From: Bryobacterales bacterium
Lineage (GTDB): Bacteria; Acidobacteriota; Terriglobia; Bryobacterales; Bryobacteraceae
NCBI GenBank assembly: GCA_003136575.1
Contig: PLEX01000030.1
Span: 2,071-66,070 of the forward strand
DNA: 64,000 nucleotides
Reading direction: 5' to 3'
Shown: one piece after another, positions 42,538-50,652 of the stretch
Layout: the number at the start of each line of letters is the position of its first letter
Numbering within the stretch: position 1 is the first letter of the stretch
The notes under the pieces: model-generated
Database searches by the model: none
Told to the model about the DNA's origin: nothing
Seen by the model: the letters and a program-made list of their open reading frames with translations, nothing else
Made by a program: the position numbers and the translations under genes

Positions 42538-42690
42538 TTATCTGGAGAGCAACGCCAGGATCTTTTCCTGGTTCGCCAGAATCTGCTGCAGCGCCTTCTG
42601 GTTGTCCTGAATCTGCTGCTGATTCGCAATTATCGCCTTCTGGTTGTCGATGATGATTCGTTGATTGGAAAGAACGTCGGACTCAGCCAT
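42538..42690 (-). CDS. Small 50-residue Asn/Gln-rich helical protein
   Basis: ATG 42690 to TAA 42538-42540, 50 residues, preceded by AAGGA 5 bases upstream. The sequence starts MAESDVLSNQRIIIDNQ and continues with repeated NQ units spaced about seven or eight residues apart ('DNQKAIIANQQQIQDNQ', 'KALQQILANQEKILALLSR'), predicting one long amphipathic or coiled-coil helix. It is the first gene of a tightly coupled operon and lies just downstream of an inverted repeat that may be an operator. It could be an oligomerising subunit, a regulator or a substrate peptide. I know no named family for it. Confidence 0.7.
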   Translation of the reverse strand: MAESDVLSNQRIIIDNQKAIIANQQQIQDNQKALQQILANQEKILALLSR

Positions 42691-42736
42691 ATTAATCCTT
42701 GTGCCTTACATCATTTCACCGCCGGCGGATCCAGGT

Positions 42737-42758
42737 CAATAGTGTGATTCTACTATTG
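42737..42758. promoter_or_regulatory. Inverted repeat, candidate operator
   Basis: CAATAGT and its exact inverse ACTATTG are separated by 8 bases, about 47 bases upstream of the small-peptide ATG and overlapping the stop codon of the HMA gene. It could instead be a weak terminator, but no T-run follows. Two further copies of the left arm occur at 46523 and 46597. Confidence 0.45.
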
Positions 42759-43040
42759 CAGATTTTGCGTGGTAAAGCCGATCCCTTCGATGAAGGCCCT
42801 GATTTTGGCTTCCGTGACCAGATCGGGATCGAACTCGATGACAGCCGTCCTTTCGGCGTAGCTGGATTTCGACCTAACGATCCCCTTTTGGTCGCTAAGC
42901 ATCGTATCGAGTCCGATCGCGCAGGTGATGCAGGTAAATCCGGTAATCCGGTAGGTGACGGTTCGTCTGGTACGGGCAGCGGCGGGACTCACAGCCGCCA
43001 GTCCGCAACTCACCTGTTGAATGAACTTTCTGCGAACCAT
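42753..43040 (-). CDS. HMA-domain (MerP/copper-chaperone-like) exported protein
   Basis: A 95-residue protein. A signal-like N-terminus with a twin-Arg start (MVRRKFIQQVSCGLAAVSPA) is followed by a heavy-metal-associated fold: 'VTYRITGFTCITCAIGLDTM' with the CxxC metal site, then 'VSKSSYAERTAVIEFD'-like strands and 'KIRAFIEGIGFT'. MerP and CopZ-type proteins bind single soft-metal ions. It is encoded directly after an ABC importer substrate-binding protein (39 bases), so it may deliver or receive a metal or metal complex, or act as a redox partner. Which metal is not predictable. Confidence 0.75.
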   Translation of the reverse strand: MVRRKFIQQVSCGLAAVSPAAARTRRTVTYRITGFTCITCAIGLDTMLSDQKGIVRSKSSYAERTAVIEFDPDLVTEAKIRAFIEGIGFTTQNLQ

Positions 43041-43079
43041 ATTCGTTATCTCCTCAATTTAACGGGCGGGCGCGACGCC

Positions 43080-44138
43080 TCAACGGGCCGTCCCGACGCC
43101 CGCCTCATATCTCCACGCAGTCTGGGTCTTCGCTCCGTCCGAGAAACGGGTATCCGCGTAGTCGTCAAACTCGATCCTCTTATTCAGGACGCCTGTTTCG
43201 ATCATCAGGTCGCGAACCAGGTCGAAATCCGCCTTACGCGGCGCGAGCGGAGTATAGACGACGCGATCCATCGGTTTCGTAAGAGCCCACCGCAGCAACG
43301 CGGGTTTCTGGTTGTAATAAAACCGACCAACGAAATCGGCGGCATCTTCGCGATGAGGCTTCCCCTGGTCCAGCCAGAGTCCGGAGCGGGCGATGCCGTC
43401 GACCAGAGCCTGCACCACATGCGGGCGATTGTCGATAAGGCTCTGCTGCACCACGAGAATGCAGGACATGTAGTCAGGCCAGTATTCACGAGCCTGGAAC
43501 AGAATCCGGCCATAGCCTCCCAGTTCCGCCTGGGACGGAAAAGGCTCACCCATAACGTAGGCATCGATGGCTCCGGCCGCGAGCGCGCCCGCGACATCCG
43601 GCGGGGCCATCTCCACCATCTTGACCTCGCTCGGCTTAATCCCCCATATCTTCATCGCCCGAAAGACGAGGAGACGCTCGTCGGAAAAACGGTTCGGAAT
43701 CGCGATCGTTTTTCCGCGCACATCCGCGAAGGTCTTAATCGGGCCGTTTTTCTTCACTACGAACGCACTGCCGTAACGATGTCCCAGATAGACCACCTTA
43801 ATTGGCACGCCCTGCGCCCTGAGAGCGATTGCAAGCGGGGCGACAATGAAAGCCGCCTGCATTCGATTGGAAATCAGTGCCTCCTTGATTTCCGGAAACC
43901 CCTGAAACAAGCGGGGCAAAAAGATTTCCCCGTTGTCGGACAGTTTGGAAATGTAGTCCGTAACCGGGCAGGTAAGCTGGCACGTCACGGGAATATAGGC
44001 AACGCTGATCCTGCGTTTCGCAGCGGGGCGATAATCGTTCAGAACGCCCGCCCAGTCGACATTCAGCCAGGCGTGCAGCGCGGTAATCAGCACCAGCCAT
44101 CCACCTCCGAACACGAAGATTTTTCGCTTAAGACTCAT
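43080..44138 (-). CDS. ABC transporter substrate-binding protein (NrtA/SsuA-like)
   Basis: A 352-residue protein starting at ATG 44138 (MSLKRKIFVFGGGWLVLITA), which has an N-terminal membrane or signal segment. It then follows the periplasmic-binding type II fold of the nitrate/sulfonate/taurine group: 'RISVAYIPVTCQLTCPVTDY', 'EALISNRMQAAFIVAPLAIA', 'FADVRGKTIAIPNRFSDERL' and 'AAGAIDAYVMGEPFPSQAEL'. The Cys pair in 'TCQLTC' near the N-terminus is unusual and could bind metal or form a disulfide. It overlaps the permease upstream by 11 bases. The ligand is unknown; the HMA neighbour hints at a metal-linked substrate. Confidence 0.8.
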   Translation of the reverse strand: MSLKRKIFVFGGGWLVLITALHAWLNVDWAGVLNDYRPAAKRRISVAYIPVTCQLTCPVTDYISKLSDNGEIFLPRLFQGFPEIKEALISNRMQAAFIVAPLAIALRAQGVPIKVVYLGHRYGSAFVVKKNGPIKTFADVRGKTIAIPNRFSDERLLVFRAMKIWGIKPSEVKMVEMAPPDVAGALAAGAIDAYVMGEPFPSQAELGGYGRILFQAREYWPDYMSCILVVQQSLIDNRPHVVQALVDGIARSGLWLDQGKPHREDAADFVGRFYYNQKPALLRWALTKPMDRVVYTPLAPRKADFDLVRDLMIETGVLNKRIEFDDYADTRFSDGAKTQTAWRYEAGVGTAR

Positions 44139-44910
44139 CACGGAACCCCCAACGAACGGATCGGATTTTTCGCAGGCTGCGAAAGCCAAGATCCAGCACC
44201 AGACCAATGAGCCCGATCATCAGCATAGCCGCTACCACGAGATCGTAACGCTTGCCGGAATTTCGTGCGTCGATCACGAGATAGCCGAGTCCCGAATCGA
44301 CCGCGATCATTTCGGCGGCCACCACGACCAGCCAGGCAATGCCCAGCGCCAGGCGCAACCCGACAATAATCTGCGGAAGCGCCGCCGGAAAAACCACCCT
44401 TAACAGAAGCTGCGGCGCCGAAAGTCCGAAATTGCGGCCTGCTCGCCTGTAAATAGCCGGCACGGTGGCCACGCCGCTGATGCACGCGACCACGATGGGG
44501 AAAACGGCGGCCAGGAAAATCAGGAAGACCGCGGTGCCGTCGCCGACGCCGAAAAGAAGAATTGCCACCGGTATCCAGGCGATGGGGCTGATGGGACGGA
44601 GCATTTGCAAGACGGGATTAACAACCTGGTTGACGGCCGGATACCAGCCGAGCGTCAATCCGATCGGCACCCCCACCGCAACCGCAGCCCCGAATCCCAG
44701 CGCGACGCGCCGCAGGGAATCGCCGATATACGCCCAGAGGACGCCTTTTCGGGATAGCTCGGCTATCCCTTGTTCGACCATCAATGGCGAAGGGAACACC
44801 TTCGTCGCCGTATGGACGACAGCGTAGTCCCACATAACCAGGAACAAAGCCGAGGCAACAACCGGCCATAGGAATCTTTCCCACTTTCGTGGCGCGGAGA
44901 GAGCGTTCAT
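44128..44910 (-). CDS. ABC transporter permease (SsuC/TauC-like), second copy
   Basis: A 260-residue inner-membrane protein with six predicted helices and the BPD permease signature: 'QMLRPISPIAWIPVAILLFG', 'AGRNFGLSAPQLLLRVVFPA' and 'GLRLALGIAWLVVVAAEMIA'. The ATG overlaps the ATPase stop (ATGA). It is clearly homologous to the permease at 45689-46447 (same motifs, about half the residues), so the importer has two distinct permeases, likely a heterodimer. It is followed with overlap by the substrate-binding protein. Confidence 0.85.
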   Translation of the reverse strand: MNALSAPRKWERFLWPVVASALFLVMWDYAVVHTATKVFPSPLMVEQGIAELSRKGVLWAYIGDSLRRVALGFGAAVAVGVPIGLTLGWYPAVNQVVNPVLQMLRPISPIAWIPVAILLFGVGDGTAVFLIFLAAVFPIVVACISGVATVPAIYRRAGRNFGLSAPQLLLRVVFPAALPQIIVGLRLALGIAWLVVVAAEMIAVDSGLGYLVIDARNSGKRYDLVVAAMLMIGLIGLVLDLGFRSLRKIRSVRWGFRDES

Positions 44911-45689
44911 ACGTGATGGGCAATGCCCAGCTGTTCCAAAATTCCGTTGCGAAGTTCCAGGTACCGCGGCGCGCTGATATCGCGTGGATGGGCGATGTCG
45001 ATGTCGATCGTTTGCTGGATTCCGGCCGGTCGGCCGCTCATCACTGCTACACGGTCGGCCAGTTGCACGGCCTCATCGATATCGTGGGTCACGAAAATCA
45101 CCGTATTGCGCTCCTCCCGCCATATGCCCAGCAGTTCTCCGCGCATGATCAGACGCGTAATGGAGTCGAGCGCGCCAAAGGGTTCGTCCAGAAGCAGCAT
45201 GTCGGGATTCACGGCGAGGGCGCGGGCGACTTCAAGCCGCTGCTTCATTCCACCCGAAAGTTCCGACGGGTAGGCTTTTTCAAATCCCCTGAGTCCCACC
45301 ATTTCGATGTAGTGCGCCACACGCGCCCTTCGTTCCCGCTGCGCCAGCTTAAACAGGCCGAACTCGATGTTGCCTTCGACTGTGAGCCAGGGGAAGACGC
45401 CGCGCTCCTGAAAAACAAAGATCCGGCGGGGATCCGGACCGCTCACCACCTCGCCGTCGATTCTGATCTCTCCGCCGGTGGGCGACAGGAAACCGCCAAT
45501 CGCACTCAACAGCGTTGACTTGCCGCACCCGGAAGGCCCCACGATGCACAGAAACTCGCCTTTGGCAACCTGCAGATTGACATCGTTCAGAACGGGCGTT
45601 GTCTTACCGTCCCGCGAAAACGCCATTTGCACATGTTGTGCCGACAGCTTTGTCCCTGCCCGCGTCGTAATAGATTCCGCTAAAGCCAT
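44907..45689 (-). CDS. ABC transporter ATP-binding protein (SsuB/TauB-like)
   Basis: A 260-residue ATPase from ATG 45689 (MALAESITTRAGTKLSAQHV); the longer frame upstream belongs to the permease gene in another register. Walker A at residues 51-59 ('GPSGCGKST'), signature 'ELSGGMKQRLEVARAL', Walker B 'MLLLDEPFGALD', H-loop 'FVTHDIDEAVQLADRVAVMS'. The sequence resembles the nitrate/sulfonate/taurine group. Stop-start overlaps connect it to both permeases (TGATG and ATGA). Confidence 0.9.
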   Translation of the reverse strand: MALAESITTRAGTKLSAQHVQMAFSRDGKTTPVLNDVNLQVAKGEFLCIVGPSGCGKSTLLSAIGGFLSPTGGEIRIDGEVVSGPDPRRIFVFQERGVFPWLTVEGNIEFGLFKLAQRERRARVAHYIEMVGLRGFEKAYPSELSGGMKQRLEVARALAVNPDMLLLDEPFGALDSITRLIMRGELLGIWREERNTVIFVTHDIDEAVQLADRVAVMSGRPAGIQQTIDIDIAHPRDISAPRYLELRNGILEQLGIAHHV

Positions 45690-46447
45690 CAATCCTCCGA
45701 GTAGTCCCATTGAAGCGATCTCGCACCCTCCAGCGACCGCATTCCGATATCCAGCAGGAGTCCGATAACCCCGATGATCGCCATGGCGGCCACAACGAGG
45801 TCGTACCTGTTGCCGGCGTTCCGTGCATCGACGATGAGAAAACCCAGGCCTGAATTGACCGCGATCATCTCGGCCGCCACCACCACCAGCCATGCGACAC
45901 CGAGACTGATCCGCAATCCGGTGAATAGCTCAGGGAGCACTGCGGGAAACAAAACACCGTAGACAAGGCGGGCCGGACTCAGGCCGAAATTGCGCCCCGC
46001 ATTCACGTAAACGGCCGGAATTCTCTGAACCGCGTTGATAGCGGTGAGGAGCAGCGGGAAGAAGCAGCTCAGGAAGATCAGAAACATCGCGGAAAGATCC
46101 CCGACGCCGAACCAAAGGATCGCAATGGGAATCCACGCCAGCGGGGATATGGGCCGAAAAACCTGAATCAGCGGATTCAGGGCCATCTCAAAGCGCCGGT
46201 ACCAGCCGATGACAAGACCCAGAGGAATCGCCAGAACGGCGGCTGCTACGAAGCCCCATGTAACGCGAAACAGCGACGCCGTGACGTATTTCAACAGCAA
46301 TCCATGACGCACGAGGTCGGCAAGACCGCCCACAGCTTCCCAAGGTCCGGGCAGAAGATGGGTGGAGTTCCGACTGGCCGTGACTTGCCATAAGGCCAGC
46401 AGAAAGGCAATGAATGCAAATGGTCTAAGCCGGACGAGCAGACTCAA
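45689..46447 (-). CDS. ABC transporter permease (SsuC/TauC-like), first copy
   Basis: A 252-residue inner-membrane protein, first gene of the importer operon. Six helices with 'QVFRPISPLAWIPIAILWFG', 'AGRNFGLSPARLVYGVLFPA' and 'GLRISLGVAWLVVVAAEMIA' give the BPD permease signature. It lies in front of the ATPase (1-base overlap). The promoter should lie in 46448-46720, shared with the divergent DUF169 gene. Order permease-ATPase-permease-binding protein-HMA is atypical for the group, where one permease is normal. Confidence 0.85.
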   Translation of the reverse strand: MSLLVRLRPFAFIAFLLALWQVTASRNSTHLLPGPWEAVGGLADLVRHGLLLKYVTASLFRVTWGFVAAAVLAIPLGLVIGWYRRFEMALNPLIQVFRPISPLAWIPIAILWFGVGDLSAMFLIFLSCFFPLLLTAINAVQRIPAVYVNAGRNFGLSPARLVYGVLFPAVLPELFTGLRISLGVAWLVVVAAEMIAVNSGLGFLIVDARNAGNRYDLVVAAMAIIGVIGLLLDIGMRSLEGARSLQWDYSED

Positions 46448-46720
46448 CTCCCTTGGTCCCTGAACGGCAATAAGCCGTGTGCGGACATGGAAAAGAGATT
46501 AGCGCTCATCCGCCCGCCGAGACAATAGTATGAATCGATTAGCGGTCTGTTTCGCGGCGATTAGTGGCGCATCAGAAAGGGATCGACCTGTGTTGTGAAT
46601 AGTATGATCCCGTTATTGACCGGGCTGGGTCCGAGGGGCACTCTGGTGTATGTTGCTTTGACCCGGAATGTTGAGAAGGCTCGCGCCGGGTAAACGACGT
46701 TTCTTGACGATCATACTGCC
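46448..46720. promoter_or_regulatory. Divergent control region of ABC operon and DUF169 gene
   Basis: This 273-base AT-richer region carries two copies of a 14-base motif on the plus strand, CAATAGTATGAATC (46523-46536) and GAATAGTATGATCC (46597-46610). The second also contains a possible -10 TAGTAT. A third copy is the left half of the inverted repeat at 42737. No coding frame is plausible. Confidence 0.5.
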
Positions 46721-47500
46721 ATGAAGCCGACTCCTATACAACTTCAATCCCGTGCTGAACTGTCCCAAACCCTGACCGAATCGCTGAAACTCAGACAACC
46801 GCCCGTGGCAGTGTGTCTGACCGACGATGTGCCGGTTGGTGTCGCATCGTGGTCGGGCCAGAGTCCCGCAGGCTGCCGTTTTTGGCAGGAGGCGGTGAAC
46901 AGGGTATTCGCCACGGCGGCTCAGGACCACAGCCTCTGTTCCATTGGCCAGTACACGCACAACCTGGATATGACCCCGGCCGCGGGCCAGGATCTTGGCG
47001 ACGCACTCAGGGTCTTTGCCGACCTTGGCTATGTACGCGAGCAGGACATTCCGCAGATCCCGGTCCTTGCGTCGAAGCCAAAACACGTCCTCTACGGACC
47101 GCTGTCGCAGGTTCCGGTTGAACCGGACGTGGTCCTGCTGTTTGTCCGTGCCGACCAGACGTTGATCCTTTCGGAAGCCTCCCAGCAGTTGGAAAGCGGA
47201 CTGCCGCCGGCAATGGGCCGTCCCGCCTGCGCGATCATCCCGCAGGCAAAGAATACGGGTCGCTCCGCACTTAGCCTCGGTTGTTGTGGTGCACGAGCCT
47301 ACCTCGATGTGCTCTCCGGCGATATCGCCATCTATGCCGTTCCGGGAGCGACGCTGAACGCGTTCGTCGAAAGAATCGCCGCGCTGACAGAGGCAAACAC
47401 GATCCTGACCAGGTTTCACCAGATCCGCCGCAAGGACGTGGAGAACGGGAATAGTCCAACGATTCGGGAATCACTGGCGGCCCTGACGGCTGTCGGCTGA
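46721..47500 (+). CDS. DUF169 family protein
   Basis: A 259-residue protein from ATG 46721 (MKPTPIQLQSRAELSQTLTE). The landmarks of DUF169 are present: 'LKLRQPPVAVCLTDDVPVGV' at the start, 'AGCRFWQEAV' and 'AAQDHSLCSIGQYTHNLDMT' (conserved Cys residues), and 'SALSLGCCGARAYLDVLSGD'. The Cys cluster suggests metal or cofactor binding. The family is uncharacterised. Here it is divergent from a metal-linked ABC importer and may share its regulator. Soluble, with no signal peptide. Confidence 0.8.
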   Translation: MKPTPIQLQSRAELSQTLTESLKLRQPPVAVCLTDDVPVGVASWSGQSPAGCRFWQEAVNRVFATAAQDHSLCSIGQYTHNLDMTPAAGQDLGDALRVFADLGYVREQDIPQIPVLASKPKHVLYGPLSQVPVEPDVVLLFVRADQTLILSEASQQLESGLPPAMGRPACAIIPQAKNTGRSALSLGCCGARAYLDVLSGDIAIYAVPGATLNAFVERIAALTEANTILTRFHQIRRKDVENGNSPTIRESLAALTAVG

Positions 47501-47940
47501 GCAAGTGAAGGCTCCTGAAGCGAGCCGCATCCCACCCACCCGGCAGAGTCCCCTGCAATCGGGGGGTAGCTGGATTGTCGCGCTTCGCGTCTGCTCTGTC
47601 TTGTCGCATTTCCAGGCATCCCGGTGGCTTTTCCACAAGTTGGCAACCGTCCTTCCCGGTGCTAAACACATGCTAAACGACGAAGTCAATTTGCACAACA
47701 CTCTAAACCCCTGAAGATGGGGCGCATAGATCCGGGAAACAACACTCCTGCTAAACAATCCTTTATGTTCCACTACCGGGTCTTTGTTGCCGATTGTTGC
47801 GGTCCTACCCCCGATGCCGCGTTTTGCGATGGTCCTGGGCAAGAGAAGATACCGAACAACACCGAAAATAGCCACACAACCTCGAACTACATTCGGTTGT
47901 GTTCGGTATTGAATCAGATACAATAAAGTCGCGTTCAAAG
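47501..47940. other. Non-coding stretch with TGCTAAAC repeats
   Basis: No gene is convincing. TGCTAAACAC is followed 2 bases later by TGCTAAACGA near 47661-47682, and CTGCTAAACA recurs near 47750. The same CTAAACGACG core is seen near 53991-54000 on the other side of the accessory region. These may be protein-binding repeats at island ends. The stretch marks the left end of the accessory DNA. Confidence 0.4.
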
Positions 47941-48375
47941 ATGGCTATGGACCCCAGTATCAGCAGATTGTTGGATGATATCTCCGAGAAACCACCGCGA
48001 TCAAAGCTTGAGGTTCATGCGGACGTAATTGCCACGCTGCGACGCAAACGCCGCACTTATCGCGAGATCGCGGAGTTCTTCCGGGAACATCTGGCGCTTA
48101 CGGTTGCTCCCAGTACAATCCACGACTTTGTCCGCGTCCGCCGACGGCGGGGAAAACGAGGCATTGTCTTCGGCGGAGAGCAGTCTTCCACCGAGGCGAA
48201 TGATGTTTCTTCGCCGCCAGTGCCTGGCCTATCAGCAACCGAGGATGACGTGCAGCGAAGAATTACCGCCTTGAAGAGGCGAACCCCGGCAGAACAATTC
48301 CAGCCACTCTTCACCTACAAGGAAGACGAGCCGCTGAAATTGCAGCGAAGACCGGCATCAGACGAGATCGATTGA
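47941..48375 (+). CDS. Hypothetical helical, basic protein of the accessory region
   Basis: A 144-residue protein from ATG 47941 (MAMDPSISRLLDDISEKPPR). The middle carries a helix-turn-helix-like segment ('DVIATLRRKRRTYREIAEFF' then 'REHLALTVAPSTIHDFVRVR') rich in Arg, typical of small DNA-binding proteins on plasmids and integrative elements. The C-terminus ends with 'QFQPLFTYKEDEPLKLQ'. It precedes a ParA-like gene by 180 bases. A partition or relaxosome accessory role is possible; no family name is known to me. Confidence 0.6.
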   Translation: MAMDPSISRLLDDISEKPPRSKLEVHADVIATLRRKRRTYREIAEFFREHLALTVAPSTIHDFVRVRRRRGKRGIVFGGEQSSTEANDVSSPPVPGLSATEDDVQRRITALKRRTPAEQFQPLFTYKEDEPLKLQRRPASDEID

Positions 48376-48553
48376 GAGACCGGTCTTCAACTATTTTTAG
48401 CTCTCCGCAAGAATTAATGTCCAAAAATCCCTTCCTGAGCCCTTATATGTAGGGGCTCGCGAAATCTTCTGCGGCCATGTGTTCGGATTCTTCGCCGCCA
48501 CCCCTGACAAGCGAGGCCGCAATTTCAGGAGCAATGGAAAGGAAGGTGGAACC

Positions 48554-49312
48554 GTGCCAGACCAGACGCAAAAAATATCAACCGATGCGCCCCAGCCACG
48601 CAAGCGAGTCGTGTTCACTCAAGGTGGGAAGGGTGGCGCTGGCAAGACTGGATTCATGATTCATCTGGCGGAGTGGTTTCTCGCCAATGAAATCCCATTC
48701 ACGCTTCTCGATCTCGATACCGAGAACAAGTCGCGCGGCAGCCTCAAGCACTACTTCAACGGACTCGCCAGGAAGATCAACATCCACACCGAGGCTGGAC
48801 TCGACATGTTCATAGATTGCCTCTCCGAGGGTGCGCCCGTCGTGCTGGCCGACATGGGTGCCGGATCGGGTCAAGTGGCCCTGAAATGGTTTGAGACGAT
48901 GTACCCGGATCTGGCAGACCAGGGGATAGTGTTCACCGCGTTCGGAGTCGTTACCCCCGACCCGGCCAGCGTCGAAAGCGTATTGGGTTGGGCTGCCCGC
49001 CTCCAGAACCGCGTGGAGTACCTGATTGTAGAGAACGCGGTGACCCCGCAGGCCGACTTCTCCTACTGGAGAGACAGCGATCAGTGCCTCCGCTTTCGCG
49101 AGGCATTTCGGCCGGTGGTGCTATCGATGGAATACCGGCTGGCGGATCTTGAGAACGCATCGCGGCAGCATGGCGTCACGCCCGCGCAGATTGCCCAGCG
49201 AACGACGAACGTTACGGAATTGCAAAAGGCTTCGTTCGTCATCAGGGCACAGAGTTACCGCCGACGCTTGTTTCAGGAATTTGAAAAGGCGAAGGAGCTC
49301 TTTCTGCCATGA
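48554..49312 (+). CDS. ParA/MobD-like P-loop ATPase
   Basis: A 252-residue protein from GTG 48554 with GGAAGG upstream; an ATG further upstream lacks a ribosome-binding site. It has a deviant Walker A motif 'FTQGGKGGAGKTGFMIHLAE' (KGGxGKT), switch I-like 'LLDLDTENKSRGSLKHYF' and 'PVVLADMGAGSGQVALKWFE'. These are features of the ParA/MinD family, and the whole pattern resembles MobD-type ATPases encoded on plasmids and integrative elements. It could segregate the element or assist transfer. It is coupled (ATGA) to the next gene. Confidence 0.75.
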   Translation: MPDQTQKISTDAPQPRKRVVFTQGGKGGAGKTGFMIHLAEWFLANEIPFTLLDLDTENKSRGSLKHYFNGLARKINIHTEAGLDMFIDCLSEGAPVVLADMGAGSGQVALKWFETMYPDLADQGIVFTAFGVVTPDPASVESVLGWAARLQNRVEYLIVENAVTPQADFSYWRDSDQCLRFREAFRPVVLSMEYRLADLENASRQHGVTPAQIAQRTTNVTELQKASFVIRAQSYRRRLFQEFEKAKELFLP

Positions 49313-50147
49313 AGCAATCCGCCGTAGCGGCGGTCCGAGACACCGGTACGGTCCAGTTGCGACGACCGAGCCGGAGCCGACCGCTGCACGAGACCTGCAA
49401 TGGGTGGAAGAAGTGGCGGCGCTACTCCCTGAGGAATCGCGCCTCGGCTGGTACCAGAATGTCCGGCCGTGGTTGCGCATGCTTCCGCCTGACGATGAGG
49501 TCGCACACCTGGCGTATTCGATGGGATACCTTGCTCTGCTCACTCGCAGTACACCAGCACTGGTCGCCGCGGAAAGAGTGAAGCTGTCGGCGATACTTCA
49601 GCGACTTACCGACGAGATGACCGGCGCTGTAAAGACGACTGCGCAGTACCATCAGAAGCTCACCGACCGGCTAGATGGATTGCCCGCAGAGATCGCCCAA
49701 GGCCTTAGTCCCAACGCCCTGGCCGCCGAGATCGTTACCGGAGTGCGGGAGCAATTCCTGAAGTGCGGAGTTCCGGAGGCGGGAAGACTGCTCAGAGAAC
49801 AGGGCGACAGTCTCAGGAAACTGGCGGCAGCCCACGCTCATACGCTCGCCGACTTGCGGCAACAACTGGATGATTCGCGAAGCCGTGCCAAGTACGTGCT
49901 GGATAGTGTGGCATGTAGTGCGGACGTGGCAAAGAAATCCATTGATCAATGGAATAGCGAGATGCGCCAGGTGCAGTGGATACAGATGGGATGGACGTTG
50001 TTAACCGGTCTGCTTCTGGGCGCGCTGTTGTATTGGTGGGCGGTCGATCCTCACGACGTCGGCACGCCACCGCCAGTGCAGGCAAATCAGCCAGTGTGGC
50101 ACGCGCCCGCCGCTTCAGGAAAGGCAACCCGACGTGCAACGAAATGA
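49309..50147 (+). CDS. Membrane-anchored coiled-coil protein, start uncertain or frameshifted
   Basis: The protein body is clear from about 49390 ('LQWVEEVAALLPEESRLGWY', 'TTAQYHQKLTDRLDGLPAEI', 'LAAAHAHTLADLRQQLDDSR') and ends with a membrane helix 'GWTLLTGLLLGALLYWW' and a Pro-rich tail. The natural start, ATG 49309 overlapping the ParA stop, is in another register (MKQSAVAAVRDTGTVQL), so one extra base near 49340-49390 is likely, or a rarer start such as GTG 49404. The pattern recalls TraM-like or MobE-like proteins of transfer modules. The role is unknown. Confidence 0.5.
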
Positions 50148-50310
50148 TCGCGGTCCCGACGATCAACGCGGCGCAACAGAGTTCCAACCTGCGCCCCTTT
50201 CTGATTTAAAGAGGTTGGGCAGCGGAGGGCAATTGTTGACACGGTTCGGGATCGCGGAAGGCGGCGGATACGCCCGGAGTTCGGACGGCAAACGAATGGA
50301 GGAAATGGCA

Positions 50311-50652
50311 ATGCTGAGCGGTGTCAACGGCAGTCCAGCGACGGACAGGAATCCGATGCGTTCCGCCGAACTGATCGGAAGCGACGAATTTTCACGCCAG
50401 CACCCAGCACCAAACCTGTCAGGAATCCTCACGCTCTCCGAGGCCGCCCTCCAATTGCGATGCTCGAAGGCTCACCTCTGCAACATCCTCAGCGGTAAGG
50501 TTTCGGGCCTGCCGGTTCTGCCAGTAATGCGGATCGGCCGGAGGGTTCTTATCCGCTCGGCGGCTCTCCTCGATTGGATGAAAACCCTCGAAACAGGTGC
50601 GATAATGCGACTAGACCTGAATTCATCGCTTGCGACGCACAGAAAGGCTTAA
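50311..50652 (+). CDS. Helix-turn-helix excisionase-like protein
   Basis: About 113 residues from ATG 50311, which has GGAGGAA at a proper distance (alternative starts 50296 and 50305). The C-terminal half is an MerR/Xis-type helix-turn-helix with wing: 'LTLSEAALQLRCSKAHLCNI' then 'LPVMRIGRRVLIRSAALLDW' and 'MKTLE'. Such proteins direct integrase-mediated excision. The gene overlaps the integrase by 23 bases, the usual position of an excisionase. Confidence 0.7.
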   Translation: MLSGVNGSPATDRNPMRSAELIGSDEFSRQHPAPNLSGILTLSEAALQLRCSKAHLCNILSGKVSGLPVLPVMRIGRRVLIRSAALLDWMKTLETGAIMRLDLNSSLATHRKA

